DNA from: Pestalotiopsis fici W106-1
Taxonomy: Eukaryota; Ascomycota; Sordariomycetes; Amphisphaeriales; Sporocadaceae
Assembly (NCBI RefSeq): GCF_000516985.1
Contig: NW_006917097.1
Location: 2,325,540-2,389,539, forward strand
Direction of reading: 5' to 3'
Length of the DNA stretch: 64,000 nucleotides
Shown: positions 1 to 11,621 of the stretch, in pieces
Layout: each line of letters begins with the position of its first letter
Numbering within the stretch: the stretch's first letter is position 1
Position numbers and translations under genes: made by a program
The notes under the pieces: generated by a model
Seen by the model: only the letters and a program-made list of their open reading frames with translations
Told to the model about the DNA's origin: nothing
The model's database searches: none

Positions 1-428
1 AAGGCCTGGATATGGGAGGCGAAACGGACATCTATAGATTCTATCCTCCATCAGGCCATAATAGAAAACACATTGAGCCGTGTCATCTGCTTTGTCTCAC
101 TTCGACTTTGTGCCCTCTACCGTTTTCGGAATATCTCACCAATGTATTCACAAAGGCCACCGGCGGCAGACAACTAAACGCATCCGGCATACTGCAACTT
201 CCAAGGCTCGTCGCTCATGAAAAGTTCGTCATGGTGTCGTGCCAAAAAGATCTCTTTCCCAGTCGTTCGAAATCCTTCGACGATACGTTTACTTGCACTT
301 TTAACATATCTCGTATATTTCTCCTCTTCTGCTTGTTTTTCTCGTAATCCACACTCCTTCGGAAGAGGATCAGAGATCACTTGGAAAAGACGATACTAGT
401 TTCTGGTGTTTCTTTCACCTCCAACATC
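1..428. other. left-edge upstream region, no gene supported
   Basis: Short open frames exist on both strands but none has a recognisable domain or coding-like composition. The segment is best read as promoter and 5' leader of the USP-like gene starting at 429. The stretch from about 250 to 420 is pyrimidine-rich (cttgttttt, tttctttcacctcc), as is common just upstream of start codons in filamentous ascomycetes. An in-frame ATG-like extension upstream of 429 (frame open from 381) is possible but begins with non-conserved sequence. Confidence 0.5.
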
Positions 429-3400
429 ATGGCGGGTTCGAGTAGAAGGGGCAAGACCTTGGACCAGGTCAAAATCAGCTATCCTCACGTCCCCGACCAT
501 GATTTGCCAACGCCCGACAAGAAATCATGGTCGACACGCGTGATGCCCAACGTCGAAACAAACGTTATTCAACCCGGACTCTTCAACAGGGACGCTTTCA
601 GGTCGAGCCAAAAGCTCTTGGCCCTCCCGCACATACCAGAAAATACCTGCTACCGCAATTCTACCCTAGCCGCCATCTTTAACCTGGCACCTTTTGTCAA
701 TTTTGTGACGATGAGAAGTGAGGGCGCGGGTAATATGACTGCTTTAAAGCCTGATCCAAAGAATTCCTCTCTATTCTTCAGATACCTTGCGGATGTACAC
801 GAGCAGTTCCGCTACGGCACAGCAGCAAATAGGGAATCCCTTTTGCAAAAGAATGTGGTCCGTTTCTGGAATTACATACTCAAACACCGTGGTCCTTTCA
901 ATGTCCATGGGCTCGAGACAAATAGGACATGGTCTTTCATCGTTGAGAAAAGAGGAGATTACGAGGCAGAGGATCCAAACGAGTTTTATACTTACCTGAT
1001 TGAACGAATTGGATTCTTTGAACTGAAGGGCGCGTAAGTCGTGCGATGATTCCCCAGGAACGCTTTTTATATGGGCCTTGGTCATTTTTCTTTCTTCCTT
1101 TGCTCCAGCCTTGGCCTTCTTTTTCTGTTAAACCCTTCCCGTGCTCACGCATTACCTGAGGTACTGATTCATCCATACAGCAACGACGAGGCTGCGCAAA
1201 CATTTTTCAGAGCATTTCAATACGAGTTTGTCACCAGGGTGGCATTCGACTGTTGCGCGAAAGCCAAGGGAAAAAAGATCAGAGTCCAAGACCACGACCA
1301 CGCGTTTGCCCCGGTCATCGATGTCGGCGTCGCTAGAACTGTGGCCAAAGACTTCCAAGAGGCACTCAGCCGAAAGTTCTACAACGATAATCCTCGGGCG
1401 CGCACTTGTCCTTACTGCAGCAAGGAAAAGACTTATCCCACGTTTTACAAATTTTCCTACATGCCCGAAGTGCTGCCCATTGGCTTGGACTACAACCAAG
1501 AGTGGGATCCTAAACAAAACTCCATGACAGTCGACATGAAGACCCGTCCTAATCTGCCCCAGTTGATCGACTTGACGGACCTGCGCGATGATGATTCGTT
1601 GCCCGAACATGAGGATACCAAAGACGGGGATCAGTGCGTCTACAGGCTCGAGTCCTTTGTTGCGGCGCCCTTCGACCTCAGGAGTGGCGGTGTCTCGCAC
1701 TATGTCGCATACTTGCGCCGCGACGAGGACACGTGGGATTTCATCAACGACCTTGGCGGCGTCCAGAGGACCACAAAGGAAGCAGTGTGGAAAACAAGCG
1801 GCTTTCGCCCAAGACTTGCCTTTTACGTTCGAGACCGGACCGGGACCAAGCCGGGTCAATTGATGACCCCGAGTCCAACTCCAGCCCCTCCAGACGATCT
1901 CAAGCGAGGGCGTCCCACAAGCCCAACTCCAGATCCCGAAGACAAGAGGAAAGGGAAGGGTAAAAAGGGCAAGACACAAAAGACTGAGAAACCAACTCCA
2001 GAGAAAAAAAAGACCAAGACAAAGGGTTTCCCTGACGATCCATTTTCTAATGCAAACACAAAGAACGAAACGGGAAAAACTCCCGATCCGGTGCCAGCAA
2101 ATACAACCACCAGCACGGGTGGAGGCCTTTTTGGCGGTATTAGCCCTTTCACTGGTATTAGCCCTTTCACTGGTATTAGCCCTTTCACCGGTGGTACGTT
2201 GCATCAGCCGAATACAAGTTCAGGCACGCAAGGGGGCGACAGTAAAGGTTTTGGAGGTTCATTCGCAAACCAAAATGGAGTTACAACCCACGGTGCTGGC
2301 TACAATGGCTCTGCAGACTATGGTATCTATTCGAGTTTCTTTGAAGAGGATACGGAGGACATTTCTCAAATCACAGGGACGGGCTATGATTTCTACCGGG
2401 GATCAAAGCCTACTGATGAAACCGAATTCAAGAAGGAGCTCACTCCCTTTTCTTTGGGGCCAACCAAGATACTTGATCCTAAGAAGCTAGAGGAGCAGAC
2501 GCCGCCACCACCACCGCCGCCGCCGCCGCCAAACCAGGAGACAGAAACCCAGAAAGGGAAGACTGAATGGGATTTGTACAAAGCATTCCTGGACGGAAAT
2601 GAGCAGGAGGAAGTAAAGCGCCAAAAGAGCCAGGACGGGAACACAAAGCAAGAAGAGAAGAAGCAGGCAAAGCCTAGAAAGAGGATGGGGCTTCGAGGTG
2701 GCGCCGGCAGTCTCAAAAAGAGCAAGAAGGACAAGAAGGATAAGAAGAAGAAGAAGGAGAAGGGGGTGAAACTCGAGGACGGCATGACCGAGGAGGAGAG
2801 CAAAATGTACCAGGAGGCCCTCGAGAGCGCCAGGATAACCCTACAACACATCAAGGACAAGAACGAGTGGCGTAAGGAAGTGGAACGGCTCAAGGAGGCG
2901 TACGGCGAGACCAAGGGCGGCAAACTGAAGTTCCTGATTCAGAGGCCCGGGCCGGTCCCTACAGAGACGCCGCCGCCGCCGGCCACCTGGGCCTCCGTAC
3001 CCGGGATTCGCGTCCCGTGTTCGATTGACACGGACGAGAACGACCCCCGCATTGCAAAGAGTGCCAAGTGGAAGCTCAAGAAGTTCCAAAAGGTATTTGA
3101 TGAAGAAGGACTCAACCCGCCCGCCGGCAGGAGCCAGGACCCCGAGATCTGGCGTGTCTACTGGCTGCGACACTTTGTCCAAAAGAACCGCGACTATACC
3201 ATGTACAGCATGTCCAAGCTGCAGCATACCGCCAATGTGCTGGGCCTTGACGTCAAGGGCAAGGGGGCCCGCAAGGCGCCCGTCAAGAACGACTTTGTCA
3301 ATGTCTTTAAGCGCGAGGACCTAAGACGACTGTTGGAGTACAAGTTGCACAACGGCCCGGCCCCGGTGGAGCTGGCCGGTCCTGCTAGTGATGATGAGCC

Positions 3401-3929
3401 AATCGACACGGAGTCCGAGGAGGAGGAGGAGGAGGAGGAAGAAGAGGAAGAGGAAGAGGAGGAAAAAGAAAAAATCAAGGGTACCACTCCTATTACAGCT
3501 CGCGCCGCTCACGCGTCCGGTCGCTCGAGACGCCAGTCTAGAGACTCTCGGACGCCTACACGGAAGCGAAGGGGTAGATCGCCCATTCCTCGCCCAAGAA
3601 AGAAAAGGAGCCCTCCCCCTCCCCCTTTGGTTGAATCGTCTTCTTCTTCGTCCTCCTCATCATCATCATCTTCTTCTTCCTCGCCTTCACCATCACCACG
3701 GCCTATCGTCGAAGAGTCTTCAAGTTCGTCTTCTTCACCATCGCCTGTCGAAGAAGAAGAGTCTTCAAGTTCGTCATCGGCTGAAGATGAATCTTCGACG
3801 CCACCCGGGCCGCCTCAGCCGCAGTTGGTGGATGGCGACAAGATCAAGCACGCAAATGTCAAAGATATCCCCGCCTTGATGGATACAACCGCCACAGATG
3901 AAGACCTCGAGGGCTGGGTCAAGAAGTAG
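429..3929 (+). CDS. USP-type (peptidase C19) deubiquitinase-like protein with long disordered tail
   Basis: Two exons, 429-1033 and 1181-3929 (intron 1034-1180, GTAAGT...CAG, frame kept), give 1117 residues. The first ~400 residues read as a USP fold. The Cys box NTCYRNS has its catalytic Cys at about 74. DPNEF (182-186) replaces the usual DAQEF. The zinc-finger cysteine pairs are 226/227 and 278/281 (CPYC), followed by MPEVLPIGL in the place of LPPVLxIxLxRF. The His box SHYVAYL (His ~375) is followed by WDFINDLGG, which supplies the Asp/Asn. USPs remove ubiquitin from proteins; activity here is inferred. The tail of ~700 residues holds K/R-rich blocks, a GLFG motif with three GISPFT repeats, poly-Pro, a lysine run, a possible SAP-like helical patch (nt ~3040-3350), a poly-Glu tract, RS/SR dipeptides and poly-Ser. 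This suggests a nuclear, chromatin or RNA-associated protein. The residue before the catalytic His is Ser rather than Gly. Confidence 0.75.
2139..2192 (+). repeat. three tandem 18-bp units inside the USP-like gene
   Basis: The unit attagccctttcactggt occurs three times head to tail (2139-2156, 2157-2174, 2175-2192; the last copy has one change, t to c). It encodes repeated ISPFTG directly after GGGLFGG. Being a multiple of three, the array can change copy number without breaking the frame. Confidence 0.9.
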
Positions 3930-4794
3930 AAAGGCGCGCATCATCACCATCGGGCTTGGAAAAAGTATAAGTTGGTGAGTAAGTTTCTGAAGCATAAATA
4001 TTTCCCCCCCATTCTCTCCTTGGGCGTTTTTACCCCTCTTGGGCATATCTCGGCCCTCCTATAGCCCTTAAATTGATTGCTGACTTGTGACAAGGCGATC
4101 TAGATTAAGACAGGAATTGGACAGTTTTGATTGGAGAGTAATGTATGATCATAACCAACAACAACATCTGGGGCAGGATAAGGGAAACATTTGATTATTG
4201 TATCTGTGTGATTTTCTTTTTGGTACTTTTATTTTGTGTTTGATAGACGCGAGAATTCGATTTTCCTTCCTTGAGAAAAGACAAGTCTTGCTGGCTAGTT
4301 CGTTTGTATGATCAATTCGGATGTGATCAGAGTCGGTTACGTGACTTGTAGATCACAACAACACTGAAAATAACTGAAACAGACTTGGGATAACTCAGAT
4401 GATGAACTCGATACATTTCAGTCTATGCAAAAGCGCCCTATTATATACAATGCAGGGAAAAGGAGAATGCAGACAAATCTCTGCAGTAATGATGACCCCC
4501 ACTCCGCCCAATATGCAAACATACTATTTTGACACGAACAGCCTCAGTAGTCGACTCACCCAATCATATCCCACCATCATAACTCCTTCTTGTCGCTCCC
4601 CTGATTTCATCCTCCAACCTTCTTTGATTTTGGCCGGGACCAAGCATGACAATTTCGTGAACATGGTCGCCGTTTACCTCAATTGATTCTCCGTCACATC
4701 CACATGCCCGGTAGTTGCTGGATCAGGACGGTCCCACGTCTTTATCAGCGATTGGGCATAATGTGGATCGCGACTCGATCAAGAAGCAGGAAAT
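3930..4794. other. convergent 3' intergenic region
   Basis: This 865-bp stretch lies between two converging genes (USP-like on +, MFS on -). It is AT-richer than the genes and contains T-rich tracts (for example gattttctttttggtacttttattttgtg near 4210-4240) suited to 3' ends. No coding evidence was found. Confidence 0.6.
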
Positions 4795-6249
4795 TTATGG
4801 CAGCTTCTTGTTGTAGGAAATGATCCAGGTAGCAGCAAAAGCGGCCGTGAGCCACCACGAAGAAGTCTGGAACATTCTGACCATGGTGGGAGTGCCCTGG
4901 TTCAGAAGCAGCTGAGCGATGACGTAGACGTAGACGGGGGCCCGGACCAAGCTAAAGACGGTCGAGCGAATGCCCTCGTCAATCAGGCGGGCCTTCAGAG
5001 TGCCAATGCACGGGTAGTAGAGACCGATGAGCAGACCAAATGCGTTGGCCATCCAGAAAGTGCTGCGCTCGTTCTTGGGGCGGGCAAGACGGTAGCAGAC
5101 AAGGTTGGCACCGAGGAGGATCAAGCTCAGCACACGAATGTGGCGCACTCTCCTCTTGACCATCATGATGTTGAAGGTCAGGGAACCAACCAGGGCCGAG
5201 GTCATGATGCATGCAAAGAGGTAGGTTGCCGGAAGCTCCGACTTGGTTCGGTGGACCGAGTTGATGACGGGGAGAGCGGCAAAGGCGAACATGAACGAAG
5301 AGCCCTCGAATGCCATGGAGGCGAGCATAAGAGGCCAGATGTATGGGCGCTTGAAAAAGGCACCCAGAGTCGGCGTGTTCTTCTTGAGCTCCATGTCATC
5401 GGTAGAGACGGCACCATATGACTCTCTCTGTAGGGGCGCGATTAGAGGAATTATGAAGCTGACAAGATATATGAACTCACCATCTTTGACCAGACGAGCT
5501 GCATGGCCTGCCACATGACCAACCAGCTGACAACGAACGGGGCTTTGTTGTAGCCTGTGGCCCAGATGAGGCGATCACCAAGAACACCGCAAGCAACAGC
5601 GGCAAAGCTGTTGATGACACCCATGGTACCAAAAGTGCGGTACAGATCGCAACCCTGAGTGATGAGCTTGCGCGCAAAGAAGTCGCTGACAATCATTGAG
5701 TCGAGAACGCCAAACATGAGAGCCTGCGCGATACCGCCCAGGATGCGGCCGGCGAAGATGGCGGGAAGCTCGGGGATCATGGCCAAGCAGGCGGCGGCGC
5801 CGTAGCAGCCAGTGAAGACAACGTTGGTGGACTTGCGGCCATACTTGTCGGCAAAGGCACCAGAAAAGACGGTAACAACACCACTCGTCATGAAGTTAAT
5901 CAGAGTCAGCTGGAAGATGACGTCGTTGGACAGTCCGTATTCCTTCTTGTACAGGTTGGTGATGAAGATTTCCTAGCAGCGAGCTGTTAGAGGGCCGTTT
6001 ATGTCATGAATCAACGTGACGGGGACGCCAGTTTACCTGCAACCACGCCGATACGGTCATGAGAAAGTAGACGAGGTAAATCTTCTTCTGGGGGTGCTGC
6101 TTGGAATGCGGAGGGATCTTGCCGTCGGGGTTGGACTTCTTGACCTTGACAGCCTGAGCCCTCAGGGCCGACTGACGGGTCGGCTGGCTGACGAGCAGCA
6201 GCGAGCTGAGGCCCAGCAGGCCGACGAGGGTGGACTTGTAAGTGTCCAT
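4795..6249 (-). CDS. MFS transporter, MFSD5/molybdate-anion-transporter-like
   Basis: Three exons on the minus strand, 6249-6037, 5972-5481 and 5427-4795, give 445 residues. The introns are 5973-6036 (GTAAAC...TAG) and 5428-5480 (GTGAGT...CAG, 53 nt). The start at 6249 has an excellent context (GCCGCCATGG). The protein is hydrophobic with about a dozen membrane spans. It carries ADKYGRK in the loop after an early helix, the classic MFS D-x-x-G-R-K/R motif, then GRILGGIAQALMFG. KKIYLVYFLMTVSAWLQ at the N-terminal side, the stretch EGSSFMFAFAALP and LLIGLYYPCIG in the C-half match the MFS_5 (MFSD5/MOT2) family. Members carry molybdate in algae and are poorly understood in fungi. Substrate is therefore inferred only by family. 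Length is normal for the family. Confidence 0.8.
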
Positions 6250-9027
6250 GGCGGCGGCGGCGGCGGCTGAGTTCTGCACGGATGAGAAACTTTGGGCCAC
6301 TTGTTTGTTACCTTTGCGAATCCTCGACTCTTTGTTTCCAAGCTAGCGATGAAGATGAAGCCGCCTGGGAGAGGATATAGGATTGCGCCATCCCACGGGG
6401 TTACAGACGAGCGACTTTGGCTCTAATAAATGAAAAGCACCGGGCCCTGATGAATAGGCTGTAATTCACATGTGTCGTCTCACATGGTGGCACAGGTTGT
6501 ATGGAAGAGCGAGCACCTGTCGTTTACGGCGCAAGCTTCCGGGTCTGGTAACGGGGGGTGCTTGCAGCTGCGCGCACATGCTGCGACGAGATAGAAGAGC
6601 AGTGATAATGTTGGGAGGGGAGGGTACAGGTGCAGTCACAATCTGGGTGGGCATGAATGGGACGAGAGGGTCGGTCTTGGTACATCGACTCAGTGCCTAC
6701 TACGACGGAATCAAGAGTCGTTCAGCCTCTCAGAGGATACAATTGAGGCAGATCCTCGACACGACCCCTGGAGCCATGACGATCGGAAGACAGAGGTGGC
6801 CTTCTTGGCGTTCGCAGATAAGAATCATCAGAGGCTCAAGTCTGGCCGAATCAGGAAAGCCCGGAATGCGAATGCCAGGAACCAGCCAGCAAGTGGGCAA
6901 ATGGGAGGCGGGAGGCACTGGAGGGTTGCCATGCTCAGCGATCAGAGGCCCTGGAGACGCCTTGCAGGACCTGACCGTTTCAGAAGGTGGGGCCGCTACG
7001 AGACCCCTGTGGGCACTCGGCTGTTGGTCAGGCAGAACGCCTATTGGAGCAGCACATTGCCTTCTAGAAATCCAAGCGGTTTCCAGCAGGTGATTAGCGA
7101 AGCCAAGACCTCTCTTCTTTTTCTTTTTTGGGTGTATGTGTGTGTGTGTGGGTTTCTTAGCCGAAAGTATTCAGGGGACATTGCCCCATACGAATGAAGA
7201 ATCCCAAGTTTCTGTTCCTGATTTTGATAAGAGCCACCCTGTCTTGTGCTTTTGAAACTGTCTACTCTCGTCTTGATTGAACAGTGTATACTCTCCAAAT
7301 GGGACACTAATGTATCCACTGGTGGGGCTTATTTAGCTTCTTATGATAACACCAATATACCTAGTAGCTAGGTAGATTAGCATCTGACGAAGGTATATTC
7401 AAAAATCATCTATGTCTACATGGCCGATAAAGAGTAGAGCAAAATAATCAATCATTGCAAATAGTCGCATTGAATATTATAAACATCAATCGAGTCCATT
7501 TACTCGTCGTCTGATCTTTGCCTGACAGTGTTGTGCACGTCTTTGCACAAAAGTGAATTGTGCTATTGCCGCATATTATAGATTACCCCAGATCAGCCAC
7601 GTGTCTGCGCTTAACAATATCATTTACCGATTTCTTGGCATAGTAGCAAGTTGAGATAAGCCTAATCAACACCAGGGTGGTTTGCTGCACTCAAGTAGGT
7701 AGTCATGATTTCGCTAAATTGTCCATATGCGTGAGAACTGCTTTTGTGCAGCAAAGGTTGTTGGGAACTGCTTTGGTGAGATGAGCAGCTAGAAATATTG
7801 CACAAAAGCTTTGGCTTTCCATCAAGAATCCCCAACAAGATTCATAAATATCCTTGAAAGAACTATTAGGAGTGGCTCTGTGTATAATATTCGTCGTCAT
7901 TTAGCCGCAAAAGAGCAGTCATATCCACTTAGCGACATCCAATCCAGTGCAAGAGCATTTATATCAATCATCCAGGGATGATGTCTTGGTGCCGTGCTTC
8001 CGGGGCAGCACTTTAGGCAAGCAATGAGCTATCATATTACAAGGCAAGTCGTCCAGCGTAATTGAATGAGGTAGCTATATCAGCCGCATGCTACTTCTGA
8101 AAACAAACCATCGTCACCAGACTGATACTCCCTAGCTTGGGGATTTTAGTGCCATGGGTCCGACTCCGCCATAAAGCCTCACGAGGCGAGACATCACAGT
8201 ATTCAGTGGTAAGAATAGCTATGCTCGCAATTTCTTTTTCTTTTGGCTTGAAGTTCGGTGGAGTTGGATCCTTACGGCAACAGAAACCAGTCTTGGGAGG
8301 CAGTCTGTCGAGCATCGCACCCACGAACGGATCGTGGAGTGCGAGATGAACGGATTGGTATACTCAATGTGTAAGACGATCAAAAGGTTTCCTGAGCGAT
8401 ACGAAGACGGATATCGAGCGAAATCAATAAGCCGCCACTTCTTATTTCCAGCTTCTTTCCATGAGCCAGTTGCTGCTCCTCCACCGCTTGCAGTAGCATA
8501 CCGCCCACATTGTACGGCACGCTGCGAATTTAAGCTTAAAGCAGGCTCAGCGTCTCACCCCAGCTAGCCCAACATCAATGCCAAGAGCTTGCCGCAAGTC
8601 ATCATGCGACAGAGGGAGACCAACATTGACGCGGCAGAAGTCGACAGGCCAAACATTGTAGCTTCTGGTCTCAGCTTGTGTACAACAACGGGAATCTCCT
8701 CAGCTCGCCACTCATGACACAAGGTCGCTCAATTCAGAAATCGTGAGGAACAAGGTTCGGCTCGAGTTCCAACCAAACACTCTTGCCTGTGACTATAGGT
8801 TGATCAGAGGTTCCTGCCCGCCTCGAGAGTTGCCGTTTTACGAGATGTCTTTCAGGTAGTGGGGAAGCATAGGGGATTGAGTGTTCTAAATATTATACAG
8901 GAGGACTCTGTTGCGAATATAAATCAGGCTGCTCACCATCGTAGACTCCTTATGTTCTGATTGTCATCATTCCAGAAAACTTCACCGAGGAAGTTCTTAG
9001 CAACAAGTAGCTAAGAGACCTTTCGAT
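6250..9027. other. 2.8-kb intergenic region, partly AT-rich
   Basis: No gene is supported. A (GCC)6 run lies in the 5' leader of the MFS gene next to its start. A 207-codon open frame at 6470-7093 has no recognisable family, is rich in Arg/Gly/Trp and looks like chance. From about 7330 to 8100 the sequence becomes clearly AT-rich and carries copies of TGCACAAAAG (near 7548 and 7799) and its reverse complement (near 7740). This part may be a degraded repeat. The final ~150 bp is the promoter of the secreted-protein gene. Confidence 0.5.
8918..8924 (+). promoter_or_regulatory. TATA-like element of the six-cysteine secreted protein gene
   Basis: TATAAAT lies 104 bp upstream of the ATG at 9028, a usual distance in fungal promoters. 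This is a sequence match only. Confidence 0.4.
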
Positions 9028-9645
9028 ATGTTGTTCTTTACTCACATCATCACTCTGGCCTTGGCCTCTACTGCAAATGCGGCAGCAAGTGGTTATAGTA
9101 CGGCACCAAACTGCTTCACGCTCAGGGGCATTAACCCCAACGGAACCAGCCTGGGTGCTCTCAGAGTCGGCCAGTACTGGCTTGCCGACTACGTTGTCTA
9201 CGGCGTCTTTTATGACGAGACCGGGCAGCCCAACGTCGGGACCAAGTTCGGGGTCGACTCCCGCACCCGCCACCTGCTCGACCGCGACGCCGGCGAGGTC
9301 AACTTTGGGGTGCCGCACAACGGCCTGGTCGCCTCGGTACCCTCGGCGGGCTCCGGCTCCAGCTTTGTCTGGTTCGACACCAAGAACAGGACCGTCGATC
9401 CCGATGGGGCCGGCCGCGTGGCGCTGAACTGCCTCGTCGACAGCCACAGCCGCCTCACCTGCGCGCATCCGACCAAGCCGGGGTACAATGTTTTCCATTT
9501 CTGCCCCGTGCCCGAGGGGGTGTCGGATATCTTCCCGGCGTTGTTGATCGGGGCTGCTAGTGACATTGCGGGTGCTAGCTTTTTCGATGTGACTTGTTAC
9601 CCAATTACTGTTGCTGTGGTGCGCGCCCAAGGGTGTCTTGGCTAG
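9028..9645 (+). CDS. small secreted six-cysteine protein, function unknown
   Basis: A single exon encodes 205 residues. The N-terminus is a typical signal peptide (hydrophobic core FFTHIITLALAST, likely cut near ANA-AA at 18-20). The mature part has six cysteines (29, 135, 145, 159, 190, 203), enough for three disulfides. It has N-glycosylation sequons (NGTS near 38, NRT near 121) and no membrane segment or GPI signal. I do not recognise a family. It is flanked by gene-poor DNA and has a GC-rich coding body in AT-richer surroundings, which fits a secreted accessory protein (effector-like or wall-associated), but that role is inference. Confidence 0.75.
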   Translation: MLFFTHIITLALASTANAAASGYSTAPNCFTLRGINPNGTSLGALRVGQYWLADYVVYGVFYDETGQPNVGTKFGVDSRTRHLLDRDAGEVNFGVPHNGLVASVPSAGSGSSFVWFDTKNRTVDPDGAGRVALNCLVDSHSRLTCAHPTKPGYNVFHFCPVPEGVSDIFPALLIGAASDIAGASFFDVTCYPITVAVVRAQGCLG

Positions 9646-10220
9646 AACGCTGTGGATTTGTGGCGTACAGCATGATAGTCGAGCATTCAAATGATGGAGA
9701 GGGTTTCTCAATGTGTGTTTTATGCTCATAATTAGTATTCAATTTGAGAATTATTCAGGTGGAAACTTATTGTGAATTGATGTATGAACCATTCGACGAG
9801 AATGACTAATAATGCTTGGAAACATTCTCCACCCTTGCTAGTGATGTATAGACTCGCAACCTAACAAACTTTAATCAGAATGCAAACTATTTATTCGTAC
9901 AACGCACTCCTAAGGCGACCATGACAGAAACACTCGCTTGAAATCTCTATTGGTGTTAAATGAGTGCCATCCGCAGCAGCCTAGAGGTGAGCTGCGCTCT
10001 GACCGTCAAAGAATGTTCAAATAAGCTTGGCACGACCTCCGATGCTCGGTAGTCCTGATCCACGCAAATGAATATTGAGCAATTGCTGCCTACGAGTGCT
10101 AGGCATATCTATCGCTTGTTGTGAACCCCTTATATATATCGTGACTTCAACATTCTTCTCAGATCCAGCAGAGGATTGATAAAGCAACTGGCAGACGATT
10201 TGCCTCGGATCGAGAGCAAG
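9646..10220. other. intergenic promoter region of the F-box gene
   Basis: This 575-bp AT-rich spacer contains no open frame of note. Its right end carries the TATA run at 10131-10139. An in-frame TTG extension to 10176 exists but lacks an ATG. Confidence 0.5.
10131..10139 (+). promoter_or_regulatory. TATA box of the F-box gene
   Basis: TATATATAT lies 82 bp upstream of the chosen ATG at 10221. Its position supports the ATG at 10221 over longer non-ATG starts in the same frame. Confidence 0.5.
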
Positions 10221-11621
10221 ATGCACCTCGCAGACGAGATCCTGTTGCAAATTCTCGAGCATTTTAGCATCTCGTTTCCAGAGTACAAGCCCAGTTGGGA
10301 AAATGTACCTTTTCCAGAGGAGCTTGTCACTCTGGCCCGGCTGTGTCGCTCTTCCAGGCGGCTGCGAGGACTAGCCGAGCCCATCCTGTATCATGCGATC
10401 CCCTACGACTCCAAGAATCGCAGGCTACTCTGGCGGACACTGGTTGAACGCCCGGATCTTCGGGCGCTGGTGAAATCTATACACCTGGACTCGGAATTGC
10501 CGCCGAATGAGCTTACATCTCTGCTTGAAGCAGCCCGCCCGAGTCTCGATATCTCGGAGGATCTGGCTGAGCAGCTTTTCGCTGATTTACGGCTCGGACA
10601 AGACAGGAAGAATCAAGTCGAAGAAAATGAATCCGAAGATGAAGATGAAGATGGCGAAGAAAATGAGCAATACTACAGAACGAGACATGTTGAGCTTCAA
10701 TTCGCCATGCTGCTTCTTCCCAAACTCGACCTCGTGGAACTGGCAAGTTATTATGATTTGGGTCCGTTCATGTATGATTTGTTCGGCAGCTTGAGGGCCG
10801 GCGCAGACACAAAGGCTGGGTGCGCACCTCACCTGGCGTCTCTGCGCGAAGTCCGCATTCGCAACAAACTGCAGGAGGAACGCCTCGGCCTGAGACCCGC
10901 AGGCATCCTCGCTCTGTCTCATATCCAATCTCTACAAGCTCAGCAGGTTTACTGGAACTTCCATGATATCGACAGAAAATATCCAGGAGCCTACCTCAGC
11001 GTTCGCTCAATCGACCTGAGCGATTCCATTTGCAACGGTCCAGCATTGTCCGATATGCTCTCGCGATGTCCCGAATTGCGAGAGCTCAGGATTGAGTGGG
11101 GCCTGTCTTTCGACGATTGGGAAGACGAGTTGGACTTTGGCAGCATCGGGGATGCTCTTCGGAGACATGGCCAAAGGCTCGAGTGGCTGAATCTGGACTG
11201 CCGAGAAGCCTATCCTTATGGATACAGCGACGACGATCTGGGAAGCATTGGATCCCTCCGTGCGCTGGTCAACTTGAAAAGACTCACACTGACGCACGAT
11301 ATGCTCATTGGTAGAGACTGGGATGATTTCGACATCGATGAAGATACTCTGCGTGCTGAAACTTTCAGGCTCAGTGAGCTCTTGCCTGTTAGCCTGGAGG
11401 AACTCCATTTCTACTCGTGCCAGGGTGACGAAGAGCAGCTGGATGATCAACTGTACGACTTGATAGCTCCTGGTGGCAAGCATATGGGGAGTCTGCGTAA
11501 GGTCATTATGGAAGGGCGAGAGACTAATTTCGGCCGCCAGATTTTCGAGTTTGGCTGGGTTGCTTACAAGATAAATGCAAACGTGGTTTTGGAGAAGGAT
11601 GGAAAATTGATTATGACTTAG
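10221..11621 (+). CDS. F-box protein with divergent leucine-rich tail
   Basis: A single exon of 466 residues starts at the first in-frame ATG after a TATA box. Residues ~1-60 read as an F-box: LADEILLQILEHF, then LARLCRSSRRLRGLAEPILYH. This is the hydrophobic pattern that binds Skp1 in SCF ubiquitin ligases. The remainder has irregular leucine-rich segments (for example LSDMLSRCPELRELRIEWG and LVNLKRLTL) of the kind that recognise substrates, plus an acidic linker rich in Glu/Asp around 134-150. Such proteins are numerous and fast-evolving in filamentous fungi, so no substrate can be named. It converges with the STAND-like gene, with 180 bp between stop codons. Confidence 0.75.
   Translation: MHLADEILLQILEHFSISFPEYKPSWENVPFPEELVTLARLCRSSRRLRGLAEPILYHAIPYDSKNRRLLWRTLVERPDLRALVKSIHLDSELPPNELTSLLEAARPSLDISEDLAEQLFADLRLGQDRKNQVEENESEDEDEDGEENEQYYRTRHVELQFAMLLLPKLDLVELASYYDLGPFMYDLFGSLRAGADTKAGCAPHLASLREVRIRNKLQEERLGLRPAGILALSHIQSLQAQQVYWNFHDIDRKYPGAYLSVRSIDLSDSICNGPALSDMLSRCPELRELRIEWGLSFDDWEDELDFGSIGDALRRHGQRLEWLNLDCREAYPYGYSDDDLGSIGSLRALVNLKRLTLTHDMLIGRDWDDFDIDEDTLRAETFRLSELLPVSLEELHFYSCQGDEEQLDDQLYDLIAPGGKHMGSLRKVIMEGRETNFGRQIFEFGWVAYKINANVVLEKDGKLIMT

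Noticed and set aside
1152..2204. 350-codon open frame antisense to the USP-like gene
   Set aside because: It mirrors a clearly coding sense frame, is rich in Cys/Leu/Trp as expected of antisense shadows, and has no domain.
6470..7093. 207-codon ATG-initiated frame in the region left of the secreted-protein gene
   Set aside because: No family resemblance, odd Arg/Gly/Trp-rich composition and overlapping frames on both strands; likely chance.
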